NCBI GenBank assembly: GCA_934591705.1
Contig: CAKTPM010000004.1
Location: 35,065-99,064, forward strand
Reading direction: 5' to 3'
Source: an uncultured Oscillospiraceae bacterium
GTDB taxonomy: Bacteria > Bacillota > Clostridia > Oscillospirales > Oscillospiraceae
DNA length: 64,000 bases
This document shows positions 42,436 through 50,879 of the stretch, piece after piece. Made by a program: the position numbers and the translations under genes. A model generated the notes under the pieces. The model saw only the letters and a program-made list of their open reading frames with translations, did no database searches and was not told the DNA's origin. Position 1 is the stretch's first letter. Every line of letters begins with the position of its first letter.

Positions 42436-43512
42436 ATGACATATTCTACCTATCTTGTCACCGGGGCGGCGGGCTTTTTGGGCCATGCCGTGCTCTTGGA
42501 GCTGCAGCAGGTCTGCCCCGAGGCCGCCATCTATGCCCTGGTGCTGCCCGGCGACCCCCTGGCGGGGACGCTGCCGCCTGGGGTACACCCGGTGGAGGGG
42601 GATGTGACGGACCCACTCACCCTGGGGCCCTTTTTCGCCCACGCCGGGGAGGCGGCCTGCCTCATCCACTGCGCCGGGGTGGTGTCCGTTGCCAGCCATC
42701 CCGGGGAGGGCATCTACCGGGTGAATGTGGAGGGCACCCGGCACATCCTGGAGGGCTGCCGGGCCCACGGCATCGGCAAGCTGGTGTATGTGAGCTCCGT
42801 CCACGCCATCGCCGAGCTGCCGGAGGGCACGGTGATGCAGGAGCCCGCCGCCTTTTCCCCCCAGTGGGTCTGGGGGGACTATTCCAAGACCAAGGCCCAG
42901 GCCACGGACCTGGTGCTCCGGGCGGCACGGGAGGGGTTGAACGCCTGTGTGGTGCTGCCCTCCGGCATCATCGGCCCCGGCGACCCCCGGGGCGGCAGCA
43001 TCACCAGCATGCTCCGCTCCTACCTGGCCGGGCGGCTGCCCATGGCGGTCCGGGGCGGCTATGACTTTGTGGATGTCCGGGATGTGGCCGGGGGCATCGT
43101 GGCCTGCGCCCACCGGGGGCAGCCCGGGCGCGCCTACATCCTCTCCGGGCACTATGCCACCGTCCGGGAGGTCTTGGAAAAGGTGAAGTCCCTCTTCCGG
43201 CTGCGGCGGCAGGTGTGCTATCTGCCCCTGTCGGCTGCGGCCCGGGTGGCGCCCCTCTATGAAAGAATGGCTCTCCGGCGGCAGAAGCCCCTGTACTTCA
43301 CCCCCTACGCCCTGGCGGTGCTGGGCTCCAACGGCAGCTTCAGCCACCGCCGGGCGACGGAGGATCTGGGCTATGCTCCCCGCCCCTTAGAGGATACCCT
43401 CCGGGATACAGTGAGCTGGCTGCGGCTGCAGGAGCGGGCGAAAAAGACCCTGAAGAGAGCCGCCCGGATCGCCCGCAGGGCGGCTCCGAAGACCGCCCAT
43501 AAAATGACCTGA
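42436..43512 (+). CDS. Extended SDR-family NAD(P)-dependent epimerase/reductase
   Basis: 358 residues from the ATG at 42436 (AGGGGG upstream). Rossmann motif VTGAAGFLG; catalytic pair GDYSKTK (YxxxK) with Ser in VYVSSVHA. The C-terminal part (from about residue 240) is the substrate domain, and a basic tail (KKTLKRAARIARRAA) ends the protein. The family includes sugar epimerases, 3-beta-HSD-like and dihydroflavonol-reductase-like enzymes; substrate unknown. Monocistronic. Confidence 0.85.
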   Translation: MTYSTYLVTGAAGFLGHAVLLELQQVCPEAAIYALVLPGDPLAGTLPPGVHPVEGDVTDPLTLGPFFAHAGEAACLIHCAGVVSVASHPGEGIYRVNVEGTRHILEGCRAHGIGKLVYVSSVHAIAELPEGTVMQEPAAFSPQWVWGDYSKTKAQATDLVLRAAREGLNACVVLPSGIIGPGDPRGGSITSMLRSYLAGRLPMAVRGGYDFVDVRDVAGGIVACAHRGQPGRAYILSGHYATVREVLEKVKSLFRLRRQVCYLPLSAAARVAPLYERMALRRQKPLYFTPYALAVLGSNGSFSHRRATEDLGYAPRPLEDTLRDTVSWLRLQERAKKTLKRAARIARRAAPKTAHKMT

Positions 43513-43538
43513 CAGGGGTAGAAACGGCATAGAGCGCA

Positions 43539-43572
43539 TAAAAATGGCGGCCTGGGGGCCGTCATTTTTTTT
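43539..43572. terminator. Bidirectional terminator between the SDR and PBP genes
   Basis: AAAAATG-G-CGGCC-TGGG-GGCCG-T-CATTTTTTTT; T-runs on both strands. Confidence 0.85.
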
Positions 43573-43576
43573 GCGC

Positions 43577-44935
43577 TTATTTATGGGCGTCCATGTTCGC
43601 CACCGCCCGCTGCAGCACCTGGGAGACGATGTAGCCCGCGGTGCCCTGGCCGCTGCCGCCGTTTTCCACCAGGGCCACAAAGGCCAGGGGGTGTTCGTCA
43701 TCGTCCAGGTACCCGGCAAACCAGGAGTGAGGGCGCACCTGGCTGCCCACCTCCGCCGTGCCGGACTTGGCGCAGACCTTCAGGCCGCCGAACATATCGC
43801 CGTAGACCTGGGCAGTGTTGTTGGCCAGCATCTCCTGAAGGGCCTCCACGGTTTTCTTCTGGAAGGTGGTGTCCCCCAGACGCTTTCCCTCCGTGGGCAG
43901 GGGCAGCCCCAGGGAGGTGGTCTCCCGGTGGAGGAGCCGGGGCAGCACGGGCCTTCCGCCGTTGGCGATGGCCCCCATGAGCACCATCAGGCTGCCGGGG
44001 CAAATGAGGTCATTGTACTGTCCTACCCCGGACCAGCCCACCTCCCAGCTCTTGGCGCTTTTTTCATAGCGGCCCCGGGCGGTGGAGACGCCGCTGAAGG
44101 TGAGAGAGTCCAGAAGCCCGGCCTTTCGGGCGTATTCCTCCAGGGTGTCCGCCCCCAGTTCCACCGCCAATTGGGCGAAAACGCCGTTGCAGGAGTGGGC
44201 GAAGGCGCCGTAGAAGTCCATCTCCCCGTGGACCCTGGGGCAGGTGATGGTGTCATCCCCGATCTGCACGCTGCCGGTGCAGGTAAAGGTGCGCGTTTTC
44301 ACATCCGGCAGCTTTTCCAGGGCCGCGGCGGCGGTGACCACCTTGAAAACGCTGCCGGGGGTGAAGGTGGCGGAGAGGGCCCGGTTGAGATAGGCACCCT
44401 CCATGGACTTGTCACCGTCCTTTACCTCGGTGACATATTGCGGGTCAAAGGCCGGGGCGGACATCATGCACAGCACCTCGCCGGTTTTGTAGTTGTAGAT
44501 GGCCACGGTGCCCTTGTACCCGGCCAGGTAGCCGTAGGCCAGGGCGTTGAGATCGCTGTCGATGGTGAGATAGACCTGATTGCCGCCGGTGGTGGTGCCG
44601 GTAAGGGGATTAAAGCCCACCATGTCGTCCCGGTACACGGTCTTGGCAGCGGTGGAGATGTTCCCCGGCTTGTCCCCCACGGCGTGGAGGGTGGAGATGC
44701 GAACGCCCCAGTCCTGGGCATAGGCGTCCTCCGCGGCGTCATAGAGCGTTACGCCGTAGCGGTCCAGGAGCGTTCCCCGGGAAATATGGCCGTTTTGATA
44801 GGTGTGGCTGTTGGCGGAAAAGGCGGCCCAGGATGCCCCCTGCGCGATGTATTCCCCGCAGAAGAGCACTATCCCCGCCCCCAGGGCGATGACCAGAAGC
44901 AGCACCAACAGGGTGCGGCGCTTGACCTGCTTCAC
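43577..44935 (-). CDS. Class B penicillin-binding protein (PbpA/PBP2-like)
   Basis: Peptidoglycan transpeptidase, 452 residues. An N-terminal signal anchor (LLVLLLVIALGAGIVLF), a short dimerisation module with ISRGTLLDRYG, and a transpeptidase domain with SVFK (195-198, catalytic Ser), SCN (248-250) and KSGT (390-393). It is shorter than classical PBP2/FtsI and resembles the PbpA paired with RodA/FtsW homologues in Actinobacteria and Clostridia. Its start overlaps the upstream FHA-SEDS gene as ATGA, matching the functional SEDS-PBP pairing. Confidence 0.92.
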   Translation of the reverse strand: MKQVKRRTLLVLLLVIALGAGIVLFCGEYIAQGASWAAFSANSHTYQNGHISRGTLLDRYGVTLYDAAEDAYAQDWGVRISTLHAVGDKPGNISTAAKTVYRDDMVGFNPLTGTTTGGNQVYLTIDSDLNALAYGYLAGYKGTVAIYNYKTGEVLCMMSAPAFDPQYVTEVKDGDKSMEGAYLNRALSATFTPGSVFKVVTAAAALEKLPDVKTRTFTCTGSVQIGDDTITCPRVHGEMDFYGAFAHSCNGVFAQLAVELGADTLEEYARKAGLLDSLTFSGVSTARGRYEKSAKSWEVGWSGVGQYNDLICPGSLMVLMGAIANGGRPVLPRLLHRETTSLGLPLPTEGKRLGDTTFQKKTVEALQEMLANNTAQVYGDMFGGLKVCAKSGTAEVGSQVRPHSWFAGYLDDDEHPLAFVALVENGGSGQGTAGYIVSQVLQRAVANMDAHK

Positions 44936-46875
44936 TTGGCGTCATCCTCCTTTCCGAAGATGTCCTCTACATCGATGTCCGGCCGGTCGGCGAAAAAGCC
45001 CTCCCCCCGGTGCCGGGCCGGCCCGGGGTCGGCGGAGGCGCCGCCGTGGGGAGATGACTTCACCGGCGGGTCGGTGTTCTCTGCCGGGGCGCCGTCCGGC
45101 TCTGCATCGGCCGGGGGACTGTGCCGCCCCTTGGGCAGGCGCAGCACGAAGCTGGCGGCGGGCCGGGTGTCGGCGGCCTTCAGGAAGGCCAGAAGGCCCC
45201 AGCAGGCGGCCATGCTGCTGCCGCCCACGGAGAGGAAGGGGAAGGTCACACCGGTAAGGGGCAGGATGTCCACCGCCCCCAGCACATTGAGCATCACCTG
45301 GGTCACCAGCATGGCCACGGCGGCGCAGGAGGCGATGGTGTAGAAAGAAGAGCGGGCCGCGGCGGCCTGCCGCAGCGTGAAGAGCACCAGCACGACAACG
45401 GCGGCCACGCAGCACAGAGCGATGAGCAGGCCGAACGCCTCGCCCACCACGCCGAAGACAAGGTCGGTGTTCGCCGCGCCGAGGGTGTGGAGCCATGCCG
45501 GCTTTACCCCCGTTCCGAACAGCCCTCCGGAGGCGATGGCGGACATGGTGCGGCTCTGCTGGTAGCCGGTGGTCTGGGTGAACTCCCACACATGGCGCCA
45601 GGCGGCGAAGCGCTGGGCAATGTATGGCTTAAAGTGCAGGATGATGCCGCAGGCGATGGCCGCCGCGGCGCTGACCATCACGATGGAGGGAAGATCGCCC
45701 GTGCGCAGAAAGGCGATGCACAAAAAGGCCACGAAAAAGATGAGGGCCGTGCCAAAGTCATTCATCAGCGCCAGGCACCCCACGCAGAAACCGGAGAAGA
45801 GCACCGTGAACAGCAGGTTGCGCTTGGCGAAGAGCCGGTCCAGGGTGGCGGCCCCCGCCAGCACAAAGGCGATCTTCACGAACTCCGAGGGCTGGAAGGA
45901 GAAGGGCCCCAGGGCGATCCAGTTTTTCGCGCCGAAGATCCGCTGGCCGAAGAGCACATTGAAGGCCAGAAGCGCCGCCGCCCCCGCCGCCAGGAACCAC
46001 CGGAGCTTCACGGCGAAGGGGAGGTTGCGCAGCACCACGCTCAGCGCGAGGAAGAAGAAAAGCCCCAGCACCAGGGCCGCCGTCTGGGTCACCAGGGCGG
46101 CGGGGTCGTATACGGCGGTGACGGCGAAGTTCAGCGTCACCAGGAAAAAGGCCAGGGTCTCGGCCTCAAAGGCCGTGCGGCTCCAAAGGCGGTAGACGAT
46201 GTAGAGCCCCCACATCAGGGAAAAGAGGATCCCGAAGGAGGCGAAGATAAATAGGGCGTTTTCCGCCGTGACCGTGGGCAGCAGCTGCAATAGGGTCAAA
46301 AGCTGCAGAGCCGTCACCAGCCACAGGGTCCCGGCCCGGGAAACGATGCTTCCCGGGGTGGTGCGCAGGCGGTTCAGAGCCGCCTGCTGGGCGTCATCCA
46401 CGGCGGTGAAGCGCAGCTCCACGCCGCCCACGGAGATGCAGTCGCCGCTTTCCACCGGCGCGCAGCCCATGTGCCGCTCCCCGTTGATGAGCACGCCGGT
46501 TTTGGTATTCAGGGGGTAGACCTGCCAGCGGCCCTTGTCACTGCGGCTGAGCACCGCGTGGGACCGGGACACCGAGGGAAAGTTCACGCATACATCGCTG
46601 TTCTTCGCCCGGCCGATGACATTTTCCCAGTGGCGCAGGTCGTAGGAGACACCCCCGGCCATGGTCAGGTGCCCCCACAGCTCCTCCTCCGTCCGGCGGA
46701 AAAGGGACTTGGCGCAGCGCACCACGATGAAAACGGCGCACAGGGCCATGCCGATGCGCCCGGCATAGAGCAAAAGCGCCGGCAGGGCGGCGTGGCCGGC
46801 GAAGAGCCCCTGCCAGAAGGAGGGAGTTATGAGGTTTTTCAGAAAAGCCGCAATGCTCTCACGAAAAGCGTCCAT
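44932..46875 (-). CDS. FHA domain fused to a SEDS (FtsW/RodA-type) glycosyltransferase
   Basis: 647 residues. Order: one N-terminal TM (about 30-55), a cytoplasmic FHA phosphothreonine-binding domain (about 70-155, with VIGRAKNSDVCVNFPSVSRSH), then about ten TM segments of the SEDS family with GAKNWIALGPFSFQPSEFVK, LMNDFGTALIFF and TFPFLSVGGSS. A Pro/Asp-rich tail of about 70 residues ends the protein. SEDS proteins polymerise glycan strands with a class B PBP, which follows directly. The ATG at 46875 has GTGAGG upstream; an in-frame GTG at 46887 is possible. Confidence 0.9.
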   Translation of the reverse strand: MDAFRESIAAFLKNLITPSFWQGLFAGHAALPALLLYAGRIGMALCAVFIVVRCAKSLFRRTEEELWGHLTMAGGVSYDLRHWENVIGRAKNSDVCVNFPSVSRSHAVLSRSDKGRWQVYPLNTKTGVLINGERHMGCAPVESGDCISVGGVELRFTAVDDAQQAALNRLRTTPGSIVSRAGTLWLVTALQLLTLLQLLPTVTAENALFIFASFGILFSLMWGLYIVYRLWSRTAFEAETLAFFLVTLNFAVTAVYDPAALVTQTAALVLGLFFFLALSVVLRNLPFAVKLRWFLAAGAAALLAFNVLFGQRIFGAKNWIALGPFSFQPSEFVKIAFVLAGAATLDRLFAKRNLLFTVLFSGFCVGCLALMNDFGTALIFFVAFLCIAFLRTGDLPSIVMVSAAAAIACGIILHFKPYIAQRFAAWRHVWEFTQTTGYQQSRTMSAIASGGLFGTGVKPAWLHTLGAANTDLVFGVVGEAFGLLIALCCVAAVVVLVLFTLRQAAAARSSFYTIASCAAVAMLVTQVMLNVLGAVDILPLTGVTFPFLSVGGSSMAACWGLLAFLKAADTRPAASFVLRLPKGRHSPPADAEPDGAPAENTDPPVKSSPHGGASADPGPARHRGEGFFADRPDIDVEDIFGKEDDAK

Positions 46876-46932
46876 AGGCGACCTCACAGAAGGAAAAGTA
46901 TATGTTTCAGTATAGCATTGCTGTCAATACCT

Positions 46933-46960
46933 CTTCACTCTTCACTATTCACTCTTCACT
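46933..46960. repeat. Tandem heptamer repeat
   Basis: Four head-to-tail heptamers: CTTCACT, CTTCACT, ATTCACT, CTTCACT. Non-coding, between the FHA-SEDS gene and the next terminator. Similar short TTCACT tandems are scattered between genes in other bacteria, but no function is assigned. Confidence 0.75.
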
Positions 46961-46971
46961 ATCCCTTCACC

Positions 46972-47099
46972 GTCCGCCCCTGCAGGGTTGAACGCATCGG
47001 CGGCGCTCATCGGCGGCTCGTCGGGTCGTCGAGTCGGCGGCTCGTCTGGGGGCGGCGTCCCCGACGCCCCAACAGCACCGACCGGATATTCTATAGCGG
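46972..47099. other. GC-rich non-coding segment, possible dispersed repeat
   Basis: Rich in CGGCGGCTCGTC-like motifs (two copies near 47001 and 47034), with a GGGCGGCGT/ACGCCC hairpin around 47051-47075. No ribosome site or conserved protein in any frame. Its composition differs from the neighbouring intergenic DNA and it may be a copy of a short repeated element. Confidence 0.45.
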
Positions 47100-47104
47100 G
47101 AAAT

Positions 47105-47134
47105 AAAAAATTCCGCCCGGAGGCGGAATTTTTT
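47105..47134 (-). terminator. Terminator after oadA
   Basis: AAAAAATTCCGCC-CGGA-GGCGGAATTTTTT. Confidence 0.9.
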
Positions 47135-47144
47135 ATGTGTGTAT

Positions 47145-48590
47145 TTAGCCCTTCCACTCCACATAGAGCTCCCGGACGGCGTTGGGGTCCGCGCTCTTGG
47201 CGGGGGCGGCGGGCGCCGCCTCCTTGGGGCCGTCACGGTAGGCCAGGAACTTGGGGGCCACCTGGGGGAACAGGGCCAGGGACAGCACATCCTCGTCGCT
47301 CTTGGCGATGTCCCGGAATTCAGCACGGTATTTCTCCAGCTCCGGCTCCAGCAGGTCGGCGGGGCGGCAGGTGATGACATCCTCCGGAGCAATGCCTGCC
47401 TTGGCCCGGACCTCGTTGTTTACCTCACCGGGGAGCTTGCCGTATTCGCCCTTGAGCATGGCCTTGGACTCCTTGGGGAACACCTTGTAGCGCTCGCCCA
47501 TGATGATGTTCATCACCGCCTGGGTGCCCACGATCTGGCTGGAGGGGGTCACCAGCGGGGGATAGCCGAAGTCCTTGCGGACCCGGGGGATCTCCGCCAG
47601 CACATCGTAATACTTGTCCTCCTTGCCCGCCTCCTTCAGCTGGGAGATGAGGTTGGAGAGCATCCCGCCGGGCACCTGATAGCGCAGGGTGTTGGTATCC
47701 ACCCGCAGGACCTTGGGGTTGAGGAAGCCGGCATCCTGCAGCCGCTGGGCCACCTTGCGGAAGTGCACGGCGGCGTCGGACATCGTGTCGAGACGCAGAC
47801 CGGTATCCCGCACCGTGCCCTTGAGGGTGGCCACCAGGGACTCGGTGGCGGGCTGGGAGGTGCCGTTGGCCAGGGGACTCAGGGCGGTGTCCACAATGTC
47901 CACGCCGGCGTAGGCCGCCATCAGCAGCACCATGTCGCCGGTGCCGGTGGTGTTGTGGGTGTGCAGGTGGATGGGCACCTTCACCGTTTCCTTCAGGGCC
48001 TTTACCAGGGAGTAGGCGTCCATGGGCAGCAGGAGGTTGGCCATATCCTTGATGCAGATGGCGTCGGCGCCCATCTCCTCCAGCTCCCGGGCCAGCTTCA
48101 CGAAATAGGCCTCGTCGTGGATGGGGGAGATGGTGTAGCTCAAGGTCGCCTCCACCTGCCCGCCGTACTTCTTGGTGGAGCGGATGGCCTGCTCCAGGTT
48201 GCGCACATCGTTGAGGGCGTCGAAGATGCGGATGATGTCGATGCCGTTTTCGATGCTCTTGGCGCAGAAGGCGTCCACCACATCGTCGGCATAGTGCTTG
48301 TAGCCGAGAATGTTCTGGCCCCGGAAGAGCATCTGCAGCTTGGTGTTCTTCACATGCTTGCGGATGGTCCGCAGGCGCTCCCAGGGGTCCTCGTTGAGAA
48401 AGCGCATGCACGCATCGAAGGTGGCGCCGCCCCAGCACTCCAGGGAATAGTAGCCGATGGAGTCGAGCGTTTCCAGGGCGGGGAGCATGTCCTCGATGGT
48501 CATGCGGGTGGCCGCCTGGGACTGGTGGGCGTCGCGGAGGATGGTGTCGGTGATGAGCAGGGGCTTATTCGATAAAAATTCCATAGACAT
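47145..48590 (-). CDS. oadA: Carboxyltransferase (alpha) subunit of a Na+-pumping decarboxylase, oxaloacetate type
   Basis: Transfers the carboxyl group from oxaloacetate to biotin. 481 residues. TIM-barrel motifs ITDTILRDAHQS, SLECWGGATFDACMRFL, and the metal-binding HLHTHNTTG, followed by a PYC/OAD conserved C-terminal domain. The biotin domain is not fused here; it is the separate gene at 50046-50384. Last gene of the unit. A pyruvate carboxylase B-subunit role is possible, but the beta subunit points to decarboxylation. Confidence 0.9.
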   Translation of the reverse strand: MSMEFLSNKPLLITDTILRDAHQSQAATRMTIEDMLPALETLDSIGYYSLECWGGATFDACMRFLNEDPWERLRTIRKHVKNTKLQMLFRGQNILGYKHYADDVVDAFCAKSIENGIDIIRIFDALNDVRNLEQAIRSTKKYGGQVEATLSYTISPIHDEAYFVKLARELEEMGADAICIKDMANLLLPMDAYSLVKALKETVKVPIHLHTHNTTGTGDMVLLMAAYAGVDIVDTALSPLANGTSQPATESLVATLKGTVRDTGLRLDTMSDAAVHFRKVAQRLQDAGFLNPKVLRVDTNTLRYQVPGGMLSNLISQLKEAGKEDKYYDVLAEIPRVRKDFGYPPLVTPSSQIVGTQAVMNIIMGERYKVFPKESKAMLKGEYGKLPGEVNNEVRAKAGIAPEDVITCRPADLLEPELEKYRAEFRDIAKSDEDVLSLALFPQVAPKFLAYRDGPKEAAPAAPAKSADPNAVRELYVEWKG

Positions 48591-48605
48591 TAGAAGTACC
48601 TCCTA

Positions 48606-50030
48606 TTAACCGAACAGGGAGATGAGCACGCCCGCGGCGATGGCCGAGCCGATGACACCGGCCACATTGGGGCCCATGGCGTGCATCAAGAGGAAGTTGC
48701 CGGGGTTGTACTGCTGGCCCACCTTCTGGCTGACGCGGGCGGCCATAGGCACGGCGGACACGCCGGCCGAGCCGATGAGGGGGTTGATCTTTTCCTTCAG
48801 GAAGAGGTTCATGAACTTGGCCAAGAGCACGCCGCCGGCGGTGCCGAAGCCGAAGGCCACCACGCCCATGCCCATGATGGCCAGGGTCTTGGGGCTCAGG
48901 AAGGTGGCGCCGGTGGCAGTGGCGCCCACGCTGACGCCCAGGAAGATGGTGACGATGTTCATGAGCTCATTCTGCATGGTCTTGCTGAGCCGCTCGGTGA
49001 CGCCGCACTCCTTGGCCAGGTTGCCGAACATCAGGCAGGCGATCAGCGGCGCGGCGGAGGGCACCAGCAGGGACACGAAGATGGTGACCACCACAGGGAA
49101 GAAGATCTTCTCCTTCTTGGAGACCTCCCGCAGGGGCTTCATGACGATCTGCCGCTCCTTCTCGGTGGTCAAAAGCTTCATGATGGGGGGCTGGATAACG
49201 GGCACCAGGGCCATATAGGAGTAGGCCGACACGGCGATGGGGCCCAGCAGGGCCGGGGCCAGCATGGCGGTGACGAAGATGGCGGTGGGCCCGTCGGCGC
49301 CGCCGATGATGCCAACGGAGGAGGCCTCCGCGCCGGTGAAGCCCAGACAGCGGCAGCCCACATAGGTCAGGAAGATGCCCAGCTGGGCGGCTGCGCCCAA
49401 AAGCAGACTCTTGGGGTTGGCGATGAGGGGGCCGAAGTCCGTCATGGCGCCCACGCCCATGAAGATGAGACAGGGGTAGATGCCCAGCTTGATGCCCAGG
49501 TACAGCACATCCACCAGACCCACGGACACGGTGACATTGCTGAGGGTCATGCCGTAGGAGGCGATGGAGCTCTCGATGGCGGCCAGGGTGTTGATCTGGT
49601 TGGCCAGAGTGCCCACGGCATCGGTGCCGTTGGCGGCGATCTGGGCCATCATGTCGGCCATGGCATCAGCCCCGAAGAGCTCCTGGGCCGAGGCCATGAT
49701 CTGCTGGGCATAGGGCCCCAGCAGGTCGGCGGAGACGCCGTTTTGCAGCATCTCGGCCAAAAACTGCGCCGTGACGGGCTGCCCGCCGAAGAGGTCCCAG
49801 TGGACATGGCCGCCGGCGAAGAGGATCTCGTGGTACATGGCCGCTCCGGGCAGGTTGGTCACCAGCATGCCCACGGCGATGGGTACCAGCAGCAGGGGCT
49901 CGAACTTTTTCACGATGCCCAGATACAGCAGCAGGCAGGAGATGAGGATCATCACGGCGCATTTCCAGTTATCCCCCTGGAAAAACAGGAAAAACCCCGT
50001 TTGCTCACAGAAATTCAGAATGGCTTGCAT
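48606..50030 (-). CDS. oadB: Na+-translocating decarboxylase beta subunit
   Basis: Membrane subunit that decarboxylates carboxybiotin and exports Na+. 474 residues with about nine to eleven TM segments. Family motifs GAMTDFGPLIANP, GIIGGADGPTAIF and GVSAVPMAARVSQ are intact, including the Asp of GGADGPT. Compared with the roughly 375-435 residues usual for the family, there is an extra segment of about 80 residues after the second TM (around residues 65-160), with no membrane-spanning character. Confidence 0.92.
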   Translation of the reverse strand: MQAILNFCEQTGFFLFFQGDNWKCAVMILISCLLLYLGIVKKFEPLLLVPIAVGMLVTNLPGAAMYHEILFAGGHVHWDLFGGQPVTAQFLAEMLQNGVSADLLGPYAQQIMASAQELFGADAMADMMAQIAANGTDAVGTLANQINTLAAIESSIASYGMTLSNVTVSVGLVDVLYLGIKLGIYPCLIFMGVGAMTDFGPLIANPKSLLLGAAAQLGIFLTYVGCRCLGFTGAEASSVGIIGGADGPTAIFVTAMLAPALLGPIAVSAYSYMALVPVIQPPIMKLLTTEKERQIVMKPLREVSKKEKIFFPVVVTIFVSLLVPSAAPLIACLMFGNLAKECGVTERLSKTMQNELMNIVTIFLGVSVGATATGATFLSPKTLAIMGMGVVAFGFGTAGGVLLAKFMNLFLKEKINPLIGSAGVSAVPMAARVSQKVGQQYNPGNFLLMHAMGPNVAGVIGSAIAAGVLISLFG

Positions 50031-50045
50031 CTGTGCGCCCTCCCC

Positions 50046-50384
50046 TTAGGCGAAGGTGCAAAGAACACTGCCGGACTCTACAGAGGCACCCTTGGTTACA
50101 GACACGGAGGCGATCTTGCCGTCATGGGGGCACATGATCTCATTTTCCATCTTCATGGCCTCCAGGATCATCAGCACCTGGCCCTTCTTCACGCTGTCAC
50201 CGGCGGCCACATTCACCGCCAGGATGTTGCCGGGCATGGGGGCGGTCACGGTCTCGCCGCCGGCGGCGGCAGGTGCGGCAGGAGCGACGGCGGGAGCGGC
50301 AGGTGCGGCAGCGGGAGCGGCGGTCATCTCTTCGATCTCCACCTCATAGGCGGTGCCGTTTACATTGACTCTGTACTTTTTCAT
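50046..50384 (-). CDS. Biotin carrier (gamma/BCCP-like) subunit of the decarboxylase
   Basis: 112 residues. A short N-terminal segment, a Pro/Ala linker (about residues 22-42), and a biotinyl domain with the lysine acceptor in EAMKMENEI. It moves carboxybiotin between the alpha and beta subunits. 15 bases ahead of oadB. Confidence 0.94.
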   Translation of the reverse strand: MKKYRVNVNGTAYEVEIEEMTAAPAAAPAAPAVAPAAPAAAGGETVTAPMPGNILAVNVAAGDSVKKGQVLMILEAMKMENEIMCPHDGKIASVSVTKGASVESGSVLCTFA

Positions 50385-50406
50385 GGTATGTTCTCCTTTT
50401 CGTTTT

Positions 50407-50673
50407 TCAGATCTTTTTCATGGATACGATGCGGATGGCACTGATGTCGCGGCCCAGCTCCTCGGCAATGGCGGCGGACACGGCGGCCACCAGCTCGGCG
50501 GACACGGTGCCGGCTGCCCCGGGTGCGGGAATGGCCGGTGTCTTCGGCGCGGCAATGCTGTCGGTTTTGCGGACCACGGCGCTCATCACGCTCACCAGCG
50601 CGATGATGCAGATGAGACCAATGAACACGGTGCAAAGGCCCATCAGGCAGACGAACAGGTTGGAATAATCCAT
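50407..50673 (-). CDS. oadG: OadG-like small membrane subunit
   Basis: 88 residues. One N-terminal TM (LFVCLMGLCTVFIGLICIIALV), then an Ala/Pro linker and a short helix, as in the OadG family, which anchors and stabilises the decarboxylase. First gene of the unit; GGGAGGAAG lies upstream. Low sequence conservation is normal for this subunit, so position supports the call. Confidence 0.85.
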   Translation of the reverse strand: MDYSNLFVCLMGLCTVFIGLICIIALVSVMSAVVRKTDSIAAPKTPAIPAPGAAGTVSAELVAAVSAAIAEELGRDISAIRIVSMKKI

Positions 50674-50710
50674 GGTTACGACTTCCTCCCACTGTGTAGA
50701 ATATGGTTAT

Positions 50711-50739
50711 ATTATTCCAAAAATAGCAGAAAAATGCAA
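50711..50739 (-). promoter_or_regulatory. Promoter of the decarboxylase operon
   Basis: Minus strand TTGCAT (50734-50739), 17-base spacer, AATAAT (50711-50716). Confidence 0.6.
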
Positions 50740-50824
50740 GGCAAGCCGGGGGAAAAGCATAAAAATCGTATGATTATCTAAAAAAATTTTTTGCTTTTCA
50801 TCACTTTGACGGAAAAAAGTTCCC

Positions 50825-50853
50825 TTGCAAATAAAGGGACTATATGCTACTAT
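50825..50853 (+). promoter_or_regulatory. Promoter of sfsA
   Basis: TTGCAA (50825-50830), 17-base spacer, TACTAT (50848-50853). Confidence 0.68.
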
Positions 50854-50879
50854 GAAAGCTCGTAAAGGCGGTGGGAAAA

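Noticed and set aside
46972..47099. Small proteins in the GC-rich patch
   Set aside because: Open frames exist in several frames but none has a ribosome site, and both ends run into terminator or repeat DNA.
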